From Sabellastarte sp. h YS-2021 (taxonomy: Eukaryota > Annelida > Polychaeta > Sabellida > Sabellidae), in the NCBI GenBank assembly GCA_964017235.1, contig OZ024939.1, positions 41,890,241-41,954,240 on the forward strand: DNA of 64,000 nucleotides, written 5' to 3'. Of this stretch, positions 1-11,639 are shown piece by piece. Position 1 is the stretch's first letter; the number at the start of each line of letters is the position of its first letter. A model generated the notes under the pieces. It was not told the DNA's origin and searched no databases. It saw only the letters and a list, made by a program, of their open reading frames with translations. Made by a program: the position numbers and the translations under genes.

Positions 1-991
1 ATCTTCAGTGTACATCGGCATCAAGTCAACCTCCTGCAATGTTCATATGTTAACATGTGTGCAGAACATATTAATGTATTATTGTCCACTGCAGTGGAAC
101 AGTTTGTGTAATTTGCAGCCAATCTTCAAATACTGAACTACTTTAACTTCATCTTAAGGAAAAGAGAAATCCTGTTAACCAAGAACCTAGGTTTTGAACC
201 ATACAAAAAGCACATGGCATTTGAGTTTACAATTCTAAATCTTGGTTTCTTCAATGAAATATTCAAGTTAGACATTATTTTATGGAGCTTAAAATCTTAG
301 GTTATACTGCATTGCAAAGGTCAAAGTTACGGGTTTACACCCCACAGAATAAGCGGGGTCATATTGGGACAGGCCGAGAGCATGTGTCCCTTGTGGGAGT
401 TGAACCCACACAGAGGTGACAGCCATGATTAGATACCAAATGTGCTACCCAACTAGGCCATTGAGGACCTTTGTACTGCATTGCTAGTAAAGCTTACTTT
501 TTGCTGCAATTGTCAGCATCTGCATTTGAAATTTAGAAGCTAAAGATGGTGGTTGTTTCTGTATGTAATGTACAATTACTGACACAAAAACTAAAGTGAC
601 ACACCCATATATTTCTGAATGACCTTGAAACTTACCAATGTATGATGAAATTCTAAGGACCCAGTGTCAATTTTACAAAAACAAACACCTGTAGCTCAAT
701 GAATAAGGATCCGATATTAGAAAAATCACAATAACTGGTAGCTAAAAGAATCTGTCTTCCTGTATTTTGAGTGGTATATTTTCAAATTGACCCACAAGGT
801 AATGTATTTGTCTTAAGATATTTTGATACATTTATTAATTTCCGACAATGCAGCACAAGCAAACTAAATAGGAATGTATTTTTAATTATTTTTTGAGAGT
901 CACAATCGGTTGTGCAACTTGAGAATACAACATTAATATTTTTGACCTTTTTAACCACATTATTCCACATATACAACTACTGTATCAAAAT
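1..991. other. Intergenic AT-rich DNA, no gene seen
   Basis: No open frame with codon structure or recognisable homology is visible on either strand. The only structured item is a degenerate tRNA-like SINE fragment, listed separately. Confidence 0.6.
361..472 (-). repeat. tRNA-derived SINE fragment
   Basis: On the minus strand the sequence has an A-box-like stretch (TAGTTGGGTAGC) followed about 45 nt later by a B-box-like GGGTTCAACTCC, the internal RNA polymerase III promoter layout of tRNA-derived SINEs. It does not fold into a convincing tRNA cloverleaf and has no anticodon arm that I trust, so I call it a SINE head and not a tRNA gene. Confidence 0.5.
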
Positions 992-1341
992 TAGGGCTGG
1001 GACGAGTGCTGAAAAACAGCCCCGAGTACTCTCCCTCTGACAACTGGTCCGAATTTGAGTAACTGCGAGATTTAGTACCTACCATTAGAAGTCTTCTGTA
1101 AACAAACCGGAAACAAAACTTTTGAAGAAAAGCGTCTTCTATTTAACCAGATATTATAAAAAATGGAGTAAATTGTAGGTTTTTAAGCGAAAACTACAAC
1201 TTTAATTGATATTATGTGACGAATATGCAGAAATGAAGCATATTTTACATAACCTACAAGTAACCGAGTAGTGAAAATGGACTCGAGTAGTAGCAAATAC
1301 CGACTCATCTAACAAGGCTCGAGTAACCGTTCGCAGCCCTA
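992..1341 (+). mobile_element. Non-autonomous hAT-type MITE, copy 1
   Basis: A 350 bp element runs from TAGGGCTGGGACG to CGTTCGCAGCCCTA, so its ends are inverted repeats. It is flanked by a perfect 8 bp direct repeat, ATCAAAAT, at 984-991 and 1342-1349. Eight-base duplications with short inverted ends are the hAT signature. The interior is non-coding and closely matches the element at 19084-19473. It carries recurrent CTCGAGTA-type subterminal motifs. A transposase supplied by a full-length relative elsewhere is inferred. Confidence 0.88.
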
Positions 1342-1695
1342 ATCAAAATAATAATGAAAATAAGTTTTAATACCTCTCACCATTTTGTTGATGTTTGGTG
1401 AGAGAATTTATATTTGCTATACTTAGATACAGTCGCTGAAAGTAGGCTCAACTCTCCACACTCCATTATATGACAGACTCTAAGGGGCTACTATACATAA
1501 ACATAGCAAGTAAGAATTGGTCCATTAGCATAGCCAGGTCATAGATTACAGCTGCATTAAACTGCCAAGGAAAAATTAATTTACTTGATAAAATTGGTAT
1601 GAAGCCCTCCTTGTAGTGTCAAAGGTGTTTTTGTGGTGTTTGTGTCTTTGCAGTCTTTAGCCAACCCCGGCTAAACTTGCTAATCACCAGTGGTG

Positions 1696-1890
1696 GTGGA
1701 CTAATTCATGCTCATGTACCTATTTGTGCCCACTCTCAATTTTCTTAATAATTTATACTTTTGGATAGAAAATATGTTTATCAAATTATAAATATAAAAT
1801 TGATCACTGGTAATCATTGGTAATTTATTGTGCAACCGTCATTAACTTATTTAGGGGTGGGTATGAATAGGTACATGAGTGGGAATTGGT
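1696..1890. repeat. Fold-back (inverted repeat) element
   Basis: The stretch near 1696-1738 (core CTCATGTACCTATT) is an imperfect reverse complement of 1850-1890 (core AATAGGTACATGAG). The arms are about 40 bp with an AT-rich loop. It is probably a MITE; no clear target duplication was identified. Confidence 0.55.
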
Positions 1891-1925
1891 CCACAACCAT
1901 TATATGACAAAGGCTGGAAATACAC

Positions 1926-2141
1926 CAGTCCTTAATCTCCCCATACCCACATCCATTTCCGCACCCATAACATCCTAGATATTTTGGTATAACACAGTGA
2001 TCTTCTGTGTGTATCTCCAAAAAAAGAAAGTTGACTCTTTTTCACAAATACGTACGAATGTTCCCTGTGTTATACCAAAATAAGTAGGGTATTGTAGGTG
2101 CGGAAATGGACGCGGGTATGGGCAAGATTGAGGACAGGTGC
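1926..2141. repeat. Fold-back hairpin with about 75 bp arms
   Basis: The left arm (1926-1996) contains CCATACCCACATCCATTTCC and TTTTGGTATAACACAG. The right arm (about 2066-2141) is its near reverse complement, containing CTGTGTTATACCAAAA and GGAAATGGACGCGGGTATGG. The loop is about 65 nt. It lies next to the preceding fold-back, so the pair may be parts of one larger element. Confidence 0.65.
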
Positions 2142-2395
2142 ATTTTGAGTTAGTTGTAATATACTGTGTTCTGTGATTACACTATATTCCAAATCTTTTA
2201 GACTTATCACTCCGCTTTCCCTGAAGCCCGCTTGGTGTAATATATCTATAAGCTTTGGGCTGATTACACTACGGGTATTGCTTGTGATTACCAAATTGTT
2301 CACACAAAAACCGCTTTGGCCAACTATTATGAAGTCGATTCACACAACTTTTTTTCACTCATCATTTCCGTATGTGTACAAAACATAGTTAACAA

Positions 2396-2638
2396 GCAAT
2401 ATTTCAAATAAAATATGCAAATTAGAAAACGTGAGGTCACGGAATCCTGTGGGTTTCCTAGCAATATTTTAAAATACAATATGCAAATTAGAAAATATGA
2501 GATCACGGAATCCTGTGGGGTTTCTTAGCAATATGTTTAAATATGTAAATATGAAAAGGTGATGTCAGAGAATCCTGTGGGGTTTCCATGTAATATTTTA
2601 AAATAAAATATGCAAATTAGAAAATGTGAGGTCACAAA

Positions 2639-2640
<2 letters not shown>
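2396..2640. repeat. Tandem repeat, about 62 bp unit, 4 copies
   Basis: Four successive imperfect copies share AATATGCAAATTAGAAAA, a (T)GAGGTCACGGAATCCTGTGG stretch and TTTCCTAGCAATATTTTAAA. The array runs straight into the TG microsatellite. Confidence 0.7.
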
Positions 2641-2678
<38 letters not shown>

Positions 2679-2686
2679 TGTGTGTG
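2641..2686. repeat. (TG)n microsatellite
   Basis: About 46 bp of almost pure TG alternation, interrupted once by TA, followed by a G-run. The Cys/Val- and His/Thr-type reading frames here are compositional artefacts. Confidence 0.95.
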
Positions 2687-3601
2687 GGGGGGTCCGGCTT
2701 GTGGTTGTGTAGGGTTTCCAAACAAAATTTTATTTGTGCTGAATGACTACAGAATATTTGGGCGAACGCGGTTTTGTGTGAATGATCTGGTTACCCTGAT
2801 TCCTAAGCAATAAGCCTTGTCGTAGTTCCGAGTGCGCATGTCTGCACGGAAACTTCCGTCAGCTGACAGTGGATAAACAAACTATGTATACGACAAAGGA
2901 ACCAGGAAGTAGCGAAAATAAATTTTCGTGAGTTATGTATATTAACGTACAAATAATATGGAAATTATTACTGGAAATAGAGGAATATATTTTGTAGATA
3001 AGTTCCTTTTACTATATAAAATTTACAGAAATTATTTGCAGCAGTTTCAACCTTATATCTCCTATTTTCGCCCACTGTCAGTGTTCCAAGTAGCATTACA
3101 AATTCGCCAAAAATTGCAGATTTTCCTTCAATATTTATGAATATTATATTCATTATACATATTTTTTTATTGTCCCGTGACACATGCAGCCTTGTCATAT
3201 ACATAAGCATATTTTTAGTAAATTATATTTTGATGACAAATATTTTGAAAAATTTTAATCCAGAACACCTGCGAATTCATTTTAGCATATGACATGTAAA
3301 CCTGATTTATTTTTCCTTTGTTTTCCGAATTATTTGGGCTTTAGAATATGAATAAAAATGAAAGAAAAATACTGTTGTGTAGAATAAAAATATTATATAA
3401 ATTATTATATAATTAAGTTATTATCATGTTTTATATTTTATTATATCCATTATTACATGTCCAAGAACTCACCTACGCATACTAACCAGGTCCAGTGCTG
3501 CTTACCTTCAGTGGTGAGATAGGTACTCATCACAATACACCACATTAGCAGATTTCCAAATTTAATTCATAGACTTTTTATGGCAGTTAACCTCTACTTT
3601 G

Positions 3602-3650
3602 GGGCCACGGTAGCACAGTGGTAATACAATCGCCTCCCAACTCTGACCTT
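3602..3650 (+). repeat. SINE tRNA-head fragment
   Basis: GGCCACGGTAGCACAGTGG and the following bases match the 5' head of the SINE at 7576-7793 (A-box TRGCNNAGYGG). The B-box is missing, so this is a truncated copy. It lies inside the 2.2 kb element. Confidence 0.6.
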
Positions 3651-3925
3651 AACAGTGTGTCCTTGACCCTTGGAAACTGTAATGTTTAGAAAGCTGACAT
3701 TTTCTAGCTTTATTAATTTGGGTGTGCAATGCTATGGACTTGCTCTGGACTGACAGTGAAATGCCCACCAAATATAAAATATCCCATCCGAAGGCCCAGT
3801 TTACCAGTCTTTTGGCTTGTGACCTTTCACCCATATTTCAAGGTCAAACAGGTCAAATTGACCAAAAAATGCCCATTATCTCCCTTAATTGGTGTCAAAT
3901 GATTGACCCAGCTCCTCCTGGGCTG

Positions 3926-3962
3926 TGGTGGGGGTGGGGGTGGGGGGTGGGGGGGTGGGGGG
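3926..3962. repeat. G-rich low-complexity tract
   Basis: A run of G3-G7 blocks separated by single T residues, with potential to form a G-quadruplex. The apparent Trp/Gly- and Pro-rich frames are artefacts of composition. Confidence 0.9.
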
Positions 3963-5009
3963 TAGATAAAATTTTTTTTTTTAACAACAAAATAATTGTG
4001 TAGCAACCCACACAAAAATTCATAAAAGAAACAAACTTATTTTCAAATTTTAGAACCAGTTAAATAAAGAACCTTAAAAAATATAAGTACATTAATATTT
4101 CTTTATTTTCTATCTAGAGAACATACAACAACAAAAGACAAAGAGACATATGAAAGTCCTGACGCAAAAGAAAATAAAGGTTATTATCAGACATCACTAT
4201 AACTAAAATTCCCTCAAGATATAATTTTGAAAATTATTTAAATATTTTTTTAAAATTATTTTTCTAAAATATAATACAAAGATGATTTTTAAATTATTTA
4301 AGTTTTTTACATTATTTTTAAAATTCTTTTAAAAATATAATAACAATAAGTAAAAAAATATAATATAAACATATAATTTTAAAATTATTTAATTTTTTTT
4401 TTTTTTTTTTTTAAATATCTTTAAAAATTATTTTTAAAAAATATATCACCAATAAGTCAATTTGCTATATTTTGCTCAATTTTATATAAACAACTGTTGT
4501 GATAACTCCATTAGATATATATTATATTTTTAATTTTATATATTAATAAAATAAGATATAAACCCTTCTATTATATATATTTTAAGTCAAATGACTGGCA
4601 TATTTGATGCCTAAAATGCACGATTTTTATGTCCAAAGACATTACATTGTTCAGGTGTTCAAAAAATTTTGGTAAAAATATTTTTAGGACCTCACAGTGT
4701 ATGTACTACAAAAACAACAGAGAGTGGGCGATAATAGCATATTTCTTTTAAAACACAAGTAGGATACAAAAATATTATAAAAAGATCTAGTAGATATAAT
4801 ATTAGATGACTATTTCAATAACAGGAATGCTTAAAACCTACATTACTGTACAAAATATGTGATAATTATGCAATTTAGTTTATAGCAAAAACACTTCCTG
4901 GTTCACGCCAAGAGTTTTGTTTATCCACCTCAATCCCACAATGCATCGCGGTTTCTGGAACTACGACAAGGCTTATTATGGTCATAGCAAAAATTATACA
5001 GTAGTACTA

Positions 5010-5331
5010 GTGGCTTTCTACCAGTAAACGCCGCCTACCAGTGAACGCCCACCTTATATTTCTTTGTTGGAGGTCAAGGACAAATGCTTCTAGAAGTATA
5101 CAAAATGGGTGTTCACTGGTATTTCCGGTTTGCGGTAAAAACGGCCGATAATAGAGATAAATTATAAAAATATAAAGCTTTGAAACAAATGTAACAACAT
5201 GGTCCTTGATTATTACTTGTAGTGTATACCATTTGACAATCTGTTGGCAGAAGAATATAATATAAAGCTGTTAATACAATTTAAATGCAATATATTATAT
5301 TCAGCATGGGCGTTCACTGGTAGAAAGCCAC
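5010..5331. mobile_element. MITE with TA target site (GTGGCTTTCTACC ends)
   Basis: The ends GTGGCTTTCTACCAGTAAAC and its complement GTTCACTGGTAGAAAGCCAC are inverted repeats. TA flanks both sides (5008-5009 and 5332-5333), as for Tc1/mariner-type insertion. A relative lies at 49891-50170 in the opposite orientation. Non-coding. Confidence 0.78.
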
Positions 5332-5333
5332 TA

Positions 5334-5548
5334 CTGCTCAGCAAGAGAATTTCGTCATCCCAGTGAAGTTCGTCACCTGCATTTTATGGCAGTATTAAAG
5401 TTTTTGCTGTGAACTTTCGGCACACATGTATACCTTGTTGCTGAAAGCAGCTATTCCATTTATTTAAATATGAATATTGCCTATCCTTGAGCATTTTTAC
5501 GGCAAGTGATATACTTCACTGGGGTGACGAAATTTACTGGCTGAGCAG
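5334..5548. mobile_element. Second TA-flanked MITE, abutting the first
   Basis: The ends CTGCTCAGC...AATTTCGTCATCCCAGTGAAG and CTTCACTGGGGTGACGAAATTT...GCTGAGCAG are inverted repeats. TA lies at both borders (5332-5333, 5549-5550). The left TA is the same dinucleotide that borders the preceding MITE. Confidence 0.75.
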
Positions 5549-5550
5549 TA

Positions 5551-7210
5551 GACACCCCCAATTTTTCTAATGCCAATCTTTTAAGATTTGAAACATGGCT
5601 CCTATTTTACAGTGGTAAATCATTTAGACAGATGTTGAAATATTACAGCAGTAACAAACGAAAGTGAACACAGAATGGTCAAAATGGATACATGATTACA
5701 TGTGGGCGATATTTGGTTCGAAAGATATACCATTGTGAAATCGTCTGCTCTGACGTGGAACAAGTAGTATTCGTTATCACAATAATATGTAAAATGTTTT
5801 ACTATGAAATATAACTGAAATTCATCGAGTAAATATAAGTAAATCTTTGTAAATTATCTTGTCACCCATTTAAAAAAGAATGGCGTGTACTAAACCTAAA
5901 GTGTAAGGTACGCTAAATTAGGTCCGCTTTGCACAATTTTCCGAAAGAAATAGGAAACAATTGTCACCTTTATAAACCTGGATATATACAGGTAAATACC
6001 TATATGTTATGGTGATAAACTATTTGGAATGACAGGATATGATACTGTATACTTTATAATACTGGTAACTAATATTTTGCATGTGCTTGCAAAACATTTG
6101 CAAAATATCATGGAATTATTGTAGCATGAAAGTTTATTTTTCTTTTAATATTATTCGCCTGGATTGGTACAAGAGCGGAAAAAAATGACACAGATATCCA
6201 TGTGTTAACTTAGACCATTTGTACCATTGCTATATAAATTGTTTATAAAAACAAAATTTATCCTTTTATTGAAGAAGATTATCTAAATAAGCAAGTAGTA
6301 TATTATCTCCTAAACTAGAAATGCTAAAGGGTCAGATGATTTCATTTATGGAATAAACTGTAGAGAAGTAATTCAAGATGCCTATGTGTAATTGGACCGC
6401 CAACCCTAGCAAGACTCTCACCAACTTTCATTGAGGAACACTTAAACCCAATTGATAAAATGTTATCAATCACTCACATGTAAAACACCATTATTGTAAA
6501 CTTTCATATAATCTGCATTCTTCCAAGGTCAAATTCCAATATGCCCATATGGTCATGTATTATAGTTCTGTAGAATCAATAAAACCACTAAGTACATAAT
6601 TTCAAAAGTGGTAATATCTATTTGTGTTGTGTAAATTTGAATATGAATTCATAATGCACTCATATAACTTTTATTGCTTCGCTGATAGAATTATCATAAC
6701 ACTTATAATTTGGGCAATAAGGTTTTAGTGAATTTTATCTTGTGCAACTCGATGTTGCCATGGTCAGATGAAAGAAACAGTGCTGTGGCTGTTAAAACCA
6801 CTTATTTATTGCATATGCCAATATATCTTGCTCAATGAAGGAAAGACTTGGATTAAAACAGTTACTTATAAATAAGGCTAGCCATGACAAAACAAAGGTT
6901 CATTACCACCTAGCAATCTACTGAACACAAACACACCACTTCAATATATTATTGTTTGGCATTCATACTCTCCCAGACTGTAACTTATATGGCATACAGA
7001 TTCAAAGGTCATAAATATGAGATTTCCTACAAGTCTATTATGCTCCCTAGACTCTACCTGCTTGATACTTTTCAGATAACAATCTTGTTTCTTGATATTC
7101 AAAATCCTCCGCCCACACTTAGATATCATCACCTCGGAGGATATTTTTCAAGTTGGTGCTTTACACACTATGTTTTAGTTATTATTATCAATGTTTCCAT
7201 TGTATTAATA
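5551..7210. other. Intergenic AT-rich DNA
   Basis: No gene or clear repeat structure was recognised on either strand in this stretch. Confidence 0.5.
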
Positions 7211-7213
7211 GAT

Positions 7214-8000
7214 GTTGGTTTAAGTTGGTTTCACACTGCAAACTACTAGGACCAATAACAAGCAAGTTATAGGCACTTTTAAGTTTGGCTATCCTCGTTT
7301 GACCTTGAAGGAAGGACCCCAGGTCAAGATACCCAGCCCATGATTTCCTATAAGTTGGTTTCACATTGCAAACCTCTTGGAACAAAAATGAGCGAGTTAT
7401 AAGCGCTTTTAAGATTGACTATCCTTGTTTGACCTTGAAGGAGGGGCCCCAAGGTAAAATCTGAACACATCAGAAGAAATTGAGCCTATGATTTCCTATT
7501 GCGGGGTTTCACACTCCAAACCTCTAGGAGCAATAATAACCAAGTTATAGACACTTTTAAATTTGACTATCCTCATTTGGGGGGGCCACGGTGGCAGAGT
7601 GGTAACACTCTTGCCTCCCACCTCTGAGGCCGGGGTTCAGTTCCCGGCATGGCCTCAAGTGGGAAAACTGGTAGTTGCTTGCCTTTGGTCGGCAGTTTAC
7701 AGTACAGAACCTTGACCCACTGTATGTACTGGTTTCCTCTGTCCTTCCAACTACCCGTCATGATATGACCTGTACAGTGTTGAAAGTGATGTCGTTTGAC
7801 CTTGAAGGAGAGGCCCAAGGTCAAATCTGACAACATTAGAAGATTCCCAGCCCATAATTTCCTGTAAGTTGGTTTCACATACCAAACCTCTAGGACCAAT
7901 AATAAAGGACATATAGGTACTTTTAAAGTCCACTACATGGGGTACTTTGGCACTCTGTGGATAACCTTGAATGAAGAGCTTCAAGGTTAAATGTCTGCAA
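7214..8000. repeat. Tandem repeat, 130-150 bp unit, about 4 copies, split by a SINE
   Basis: Successive units share GTTGGTTTCACAYYSCAAAC, ACTTTTAA.TTTGRCTATCC and TTTGACCTTGAAGGA. Units begin near 7219, 7349, 7501 and 7864. The array is interrupted at about 7576-7793 by a SINE. Each unit carries TGACCTTGA, the reverse complement of the extended nuclear-receptor half-site TCAAGGTCA. A diverged fragment of the same repeat occurs near 26180-26400. Confidence 0.7.
7576..7793 (+). mobile_element. tRNA-derived SINE, copy 1
   Basis: The head has a polymerase III A-box (TGGCAGAGTGG) and B-box (GGTTCAGTTCC). The body reads through GGTCGGCAGTTTACAGTACAG to GACCTGTACAGTGTTGAAAG. The same unit appears in reverse at 26832-27058 and 44418-44648. 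It sits inside a unit of the surrounding tandem repeat. Confidence 0.85.
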
Positions 8001-8225
8001 GCTTATAGAGGACATGTATATCCACTATACGTATCACATATGAAGAGATTCAACCTTCTACTTATAACAACCAGCCAGTAGAAAAAGGTAGACAATTTTC
8101 AAAGAAATGCTCAGGGTTGCCATCTTGTTTCTCAGATTGCGGCTAATTCCAGTCCCAGACAAGCTTACCTCCCAATGAAGACACCCCTCAGCTATAACAC
8201 AGCGGGGAGGCAGGGTGCGAATCTC

Positions 8226-8308
8226 TTCAGTTCCACATGGTAAGCTTGTAGCTTATAAAAGCTAGATTTAAGTAATTAATTTTCAATTTACCATGTGAAA
8301 CTGAATGC
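8226..8308. repeat. DIRS terminal/internal complementary repeat
   Basis: TTCAGTTCCACATGGTAAGC (8226 on) is a direct copy of 13110 on. TTACCATGTGAAACTGAATG (8288 on) is the inverted copy of 13107-13127 with one mismatch. About 40 nt separate the two arms. Confidence 0.7.
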
Positions 8309-8771
8309 TGAATTCAACCGCTCGATGGAAAGATTACAGCTGAGACTGGAAGATGTCAACTTTGGGGGGATTTTGAAGTAGCAGATTAGAATGAATGTTT
8401 AGAAATACCATTCTGAGTCCCATTTACAGTGCCCAAGTCCCGAAGACTGGGTCTGTAGAGAGCCAAAAACCTGAAATGAATGAATGACAGTGCTAAAAAA
8501 CTGTCTGGATGTTTTGATTGGAGGAGAGAAGTGCAGCCTATGCTCACTTCTGAAGAGTAAAGCCCCTACGGCTAAGCCATGATGAAAACAAACCCTAGGC
8601 TTGGGAATCTCATAATTTTTGCCGCCCTAAAATGAGATTAATGACAATCCTTAATAGATAATACAATACATACTGAAAAAATAAAAAGACCTTACCCAAC
8701 ATCCTGATGAGGTAAACTTATACCTAGACCCTGGGATTTAGACTCCTGAAGACTTGGTTGTAGTGGATGTG

Positions 8772-8796
8772 CCCCCCCCCCCCCCCCCCCCCCCCC
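8772..8796. repeat. Poly-C run
   Basis: Twenty-five consecutive C residues just past the recombinase C-terminal coding remnant of the minus-strand DIRS copy. Likely to be length-unstable. Confidence 0.95.
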
Positions 8797-8849
8797 TTCT
8801 TTTCTTTCCGAGGATAACTGGTCTGAGGGGAAGGGTCAAGGACTTGTTG

Positions 8850-9830
8850 TGCCGCCACTACTGGACCCAGATACATGTTGTCGTTGTCTGACCAAGTAAG
8901 GTCTTTTAGGTAAAAATTAGTACGTGTTGTGAGCTTTCCAGTGACAGGCTTGCATGATTTGGTCCACCGATACCCCACCATAAAAGGCCTTAGAGGCCAC
9001 GAAGGCCCTAATGTCATGCGCTTTTACTTGGACCAAGGCCAAGGATTGTTGGTCTGCTTGTTTATAACAAAGCAGGATGGTTTGTTTCAACCAAGAAGAG
9101 AGTGTAGCAGGTCGGATGTCTGAGGTGTGTCCTTTCTTGAAGGAAATGAAGAGTAGGGATCGAGACTCCATCAGGTCTTTGGTTTGATCCAAGTAATACC
9201 TCAGGGCCCATACCAGACACAAGGTCCTGTCTATCTACAATGGTAGTCAAAGCAGGATTAGTCACCGGAGACACACTTTGAGAACCTTCTCTTGCTAGTT
9301 GGTTTTTGGCTATGAAATCAGAAGAAGGGAACAAGGCAACCTTTTCCCATTGGCCTAGATTAGATACTTTGTTTGCAACCCAGGCATGAATTTCGCTGCG
9401 GCGCTTGCCGGAGGCCAAAGCTAGCAAGAAAGCAGTTTTGAGAGTAAGATGTTTGAGGTCTGTGTCTTTCATAGGCTCAAAAGGTGCTCTGGTGAGCTCA
9501 TTCAGAACAACAGAAAGGTTGGGACGATCCCTGTGAAAACTGGAGAGCAACCTGTTAAGGTCTGAGCTTTGGGAAATATGGTGCCCCGCTGGGCCCAAGG
9601 TGTCAACAATGGCCGTCCTGTAACCATCAATAGTCGAGGTGCCTGTTTAGATCTTGGTACAGGTACATGAAAAAGTCTGCGACTTGTTTCACAGAGGGAG
9701 TGGAGAAATCCACCGAATTTTCTCTGCACCATTTCTCAAATAGGGCCCACACTGACTTGTAGATGGTCCTTCTTGATGACCTTTGAGGGGCAGCAATTCT
9801 CTCTGCCACCTCCACAGAAAAGCCTTATTC
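8850..9830 (-). pseudogene. Tyrosine recombinase remnant of DIRS copy 1
   Basis: Three overlapping minus-strand frames together cover a DIRS recombinase. The N-terminal SAM-like part is near 9627-9815 (APQRSSRRTIYKSVWALF). The catalytic core is at 9062-9598 (SGKRRSEIHAW supplies the first Arg). The C-terminal part is at 8917-9222 (AHDIRAF for the His-x-x-Arg). The region continues to GPVVAAQQV, which matches the C-terminus of the intact element's recombinase. At least two frameshifts break it, so no functional enzyme is expected. Confidence 0.8.
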
Positions 9831-11612
9831 TTGGAGCTGTCCACGCCTAGACACCAGGCATGGAGATTGAGATGTTGTGGATTGCTGTTAAACACATAAT
9901 TGTGGGACTGTTTGAGAAGGGTTGTTGACACTGGTAGCTGAAGTGGGATCTCTGTTGAGAGCTGCACTAGGTCCCAAAACCAGGGAATCCCTGGCCAGCC
10001 TAGGGATATTACAATGATCAGGCAATTGCACTGCCTGATTTTTTGGATCACCTTGTGAAGGAGAACCGTCGGAGGGTAATATAGGCAGTGAGACTCAACC
10101 AGGTTATGTTTAGAGCATCTATGTCCCAAGCATTTTGGTCTGGGACTGGAGACACATACAGTGGAAGTTTGTGGTTCAGACAAGTGGCAAATAGATCTAC
10201 ATGTGGGGTAAACCACTTTTGACATATCTGTTTGAACACCTGTGGATGCAGTGACCATTCTGTTGACTGCACTTGGTTCGACCTGGACAGAATGTTGGCC
10301 ATCGCATTCAGACACCCTGGAATGTGTCTGGCTTTCAAGGTTATCTGGTAATGATGGCACCAGGTCATAATCTTCCACGGGACAGCGCACATCTCTGCTG
10401 AGTGAGTTCCTCCTTGTTTGTTTATGTAGGCCATTACTGTTGAATTGTCTGTTGCAACCAACACTCTTTGGTTTTGATACTGGTTCTTGAAACTTTGAAG
10501 GGCCAGAGAAACCACCTTCAACTCCAGAACATTTATGTGTAGCCTTTTCCCAGTCTGACCACAGACCCTTTGTAGAGGTTTGCTCTAAGTGAGCGCCCCA
10601 TCCTTCGATTTGAGGCATCTGTAAAGAGTTGGATACTACGGGATGAAGGTCTGCACCTTTCATCATTTTTGGGGGATTCTGCCACCACTCTAGGTGTGCT
10701 GAAATGGTTTCTGTCCAAGGAAGGAAGCTGTCCAGCAACTGAGGATATCTCCAGTGCTCCTTGAGGTGAAATTGAAAGGGCCTCATGTGAAGGCGTCCCT
10801 CCGGGACCATTTTCTCCGTTGAGGCAAGCAACCCAATTAGCGACATCAAACATCTTGGAGTCAAAACATGTTTTGACTTGAGTCTTAGGTTCAAATCCTG
10901 AAGTCTGAGCCATCTCTCTTGAGTGGGTTTTACAAGGGCTGAATCTAGATGGTATTTGTAGCCCACGAACGAAAACACCTGAGTTGGTTTTAGTTCGGAT
11001 TTCTCCTGATTTATTATCCACCCCAAGGACTGGGTTAGGTCTACCACTGCCTGAGTGTTCACCCTGAGACTGGGACCTCATCAGCCAGTCGTCCACGTAT
11101 TGGTGAAATCTGAGTCCCCTCGTGAGGGCCCTTAGCTTCACTTCCTTTACAATCATTGTAAAGACCTGAGGGGCTGTGGCCGGGCCGAATGGAAGAGAGG
11201 TGAACTGGAACACCTGCGACCTGTGGTAAAACCTTAGGTATTTCCTTGAGTTTGGGTGGATGGGGATGTGAAGGTAGGCGTCTGATTGGTCTATCAACGA
11301 TACCCATTCCCCTGGAATCAGGGAGGTTCTGATGGACTCTGGAGTTTGAATTTTGTTGAGCCTGCTTAAGTCTATTACTGGCCTCCACCTTTGATGAGGC
11401 TTGGGAATAAGCAACAGGCGACTGTAAAACCTGAGAGATTTTACATTTTCCACCCTTTCTATTGTGTTGACTGGATACAAGTGGCCAGAGCTGGTTCTTT
11501 TTGAAGGGCCTTGTATCCTGACTGAATCAGAGGGACTCTGGCAAGATTTGGTTTTCAAATGAATGGAAGAACGTAACCATTGGTAATAATGTTTAACATG
11601 TTGTTTGAACAT
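9831..11612 (-). pseudogene. RT / RNase H / methylase-like remnant of DIRS copy 1
   Basis: The minus-strand frames 10533-11612, 11059-11388, 10048-10521 and 9689-11062 each carry parts. RT motifs include IPKPHQRWRPVIDLSRLN, the DAYLHIPIHP block and a YVDD active site near 11080-11110. RNase H blocks FTDASN and ATDNSTVMAYIN follow. The DIRS-type C-terminal region has VDLFATCLNHKLP and GWPGIPWFWDLV. The frame changes several times within RT, so the copy is inactivated. The YVDD variant differs from the YLDD of the intact element. Confidence 0.82.
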
Positions 11613-11639
11613 TTGTTTGTTTGCAAGTCTCTTCTGAAA

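Larger units (their letters stand above)
2811..4975. mobile_element. 2.2 kb non-coding DNA element with terminal inverted repeats
   Basis: The left end is TAAGCCTTGTCGTAGTTCC and the right end is its exact reverse complement, GGAACTACGACAAGGCTTA. A second inverted motif, GTGGATAAACAAA / TTTGTTTATCCAC, lies inside both ends. The interior is very AT-rich, with no transposase frame that I can recognise, and carries a SINE-head fragment and G-rich and T-rich runs. The target duplication is ambiguous because the element begins TAA and ends TTA; a PIF/Harbinger-like three-base target is possible. It is a non-autonomous transposon of unknown superfamily. Confidence 0.7.

Noticed and set aside
3722-4015. 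Gly/Trp-rich and Pro-rich frames
   Set aside because: Produced by the G-rich low-complexity tract.
7576-7650. Apparent tRNA gene with good A and B boxes
   Set aside because: No cloverleaf with a credible anticodon arm, and the unit recurs with a long common tail; it is a SINE head.
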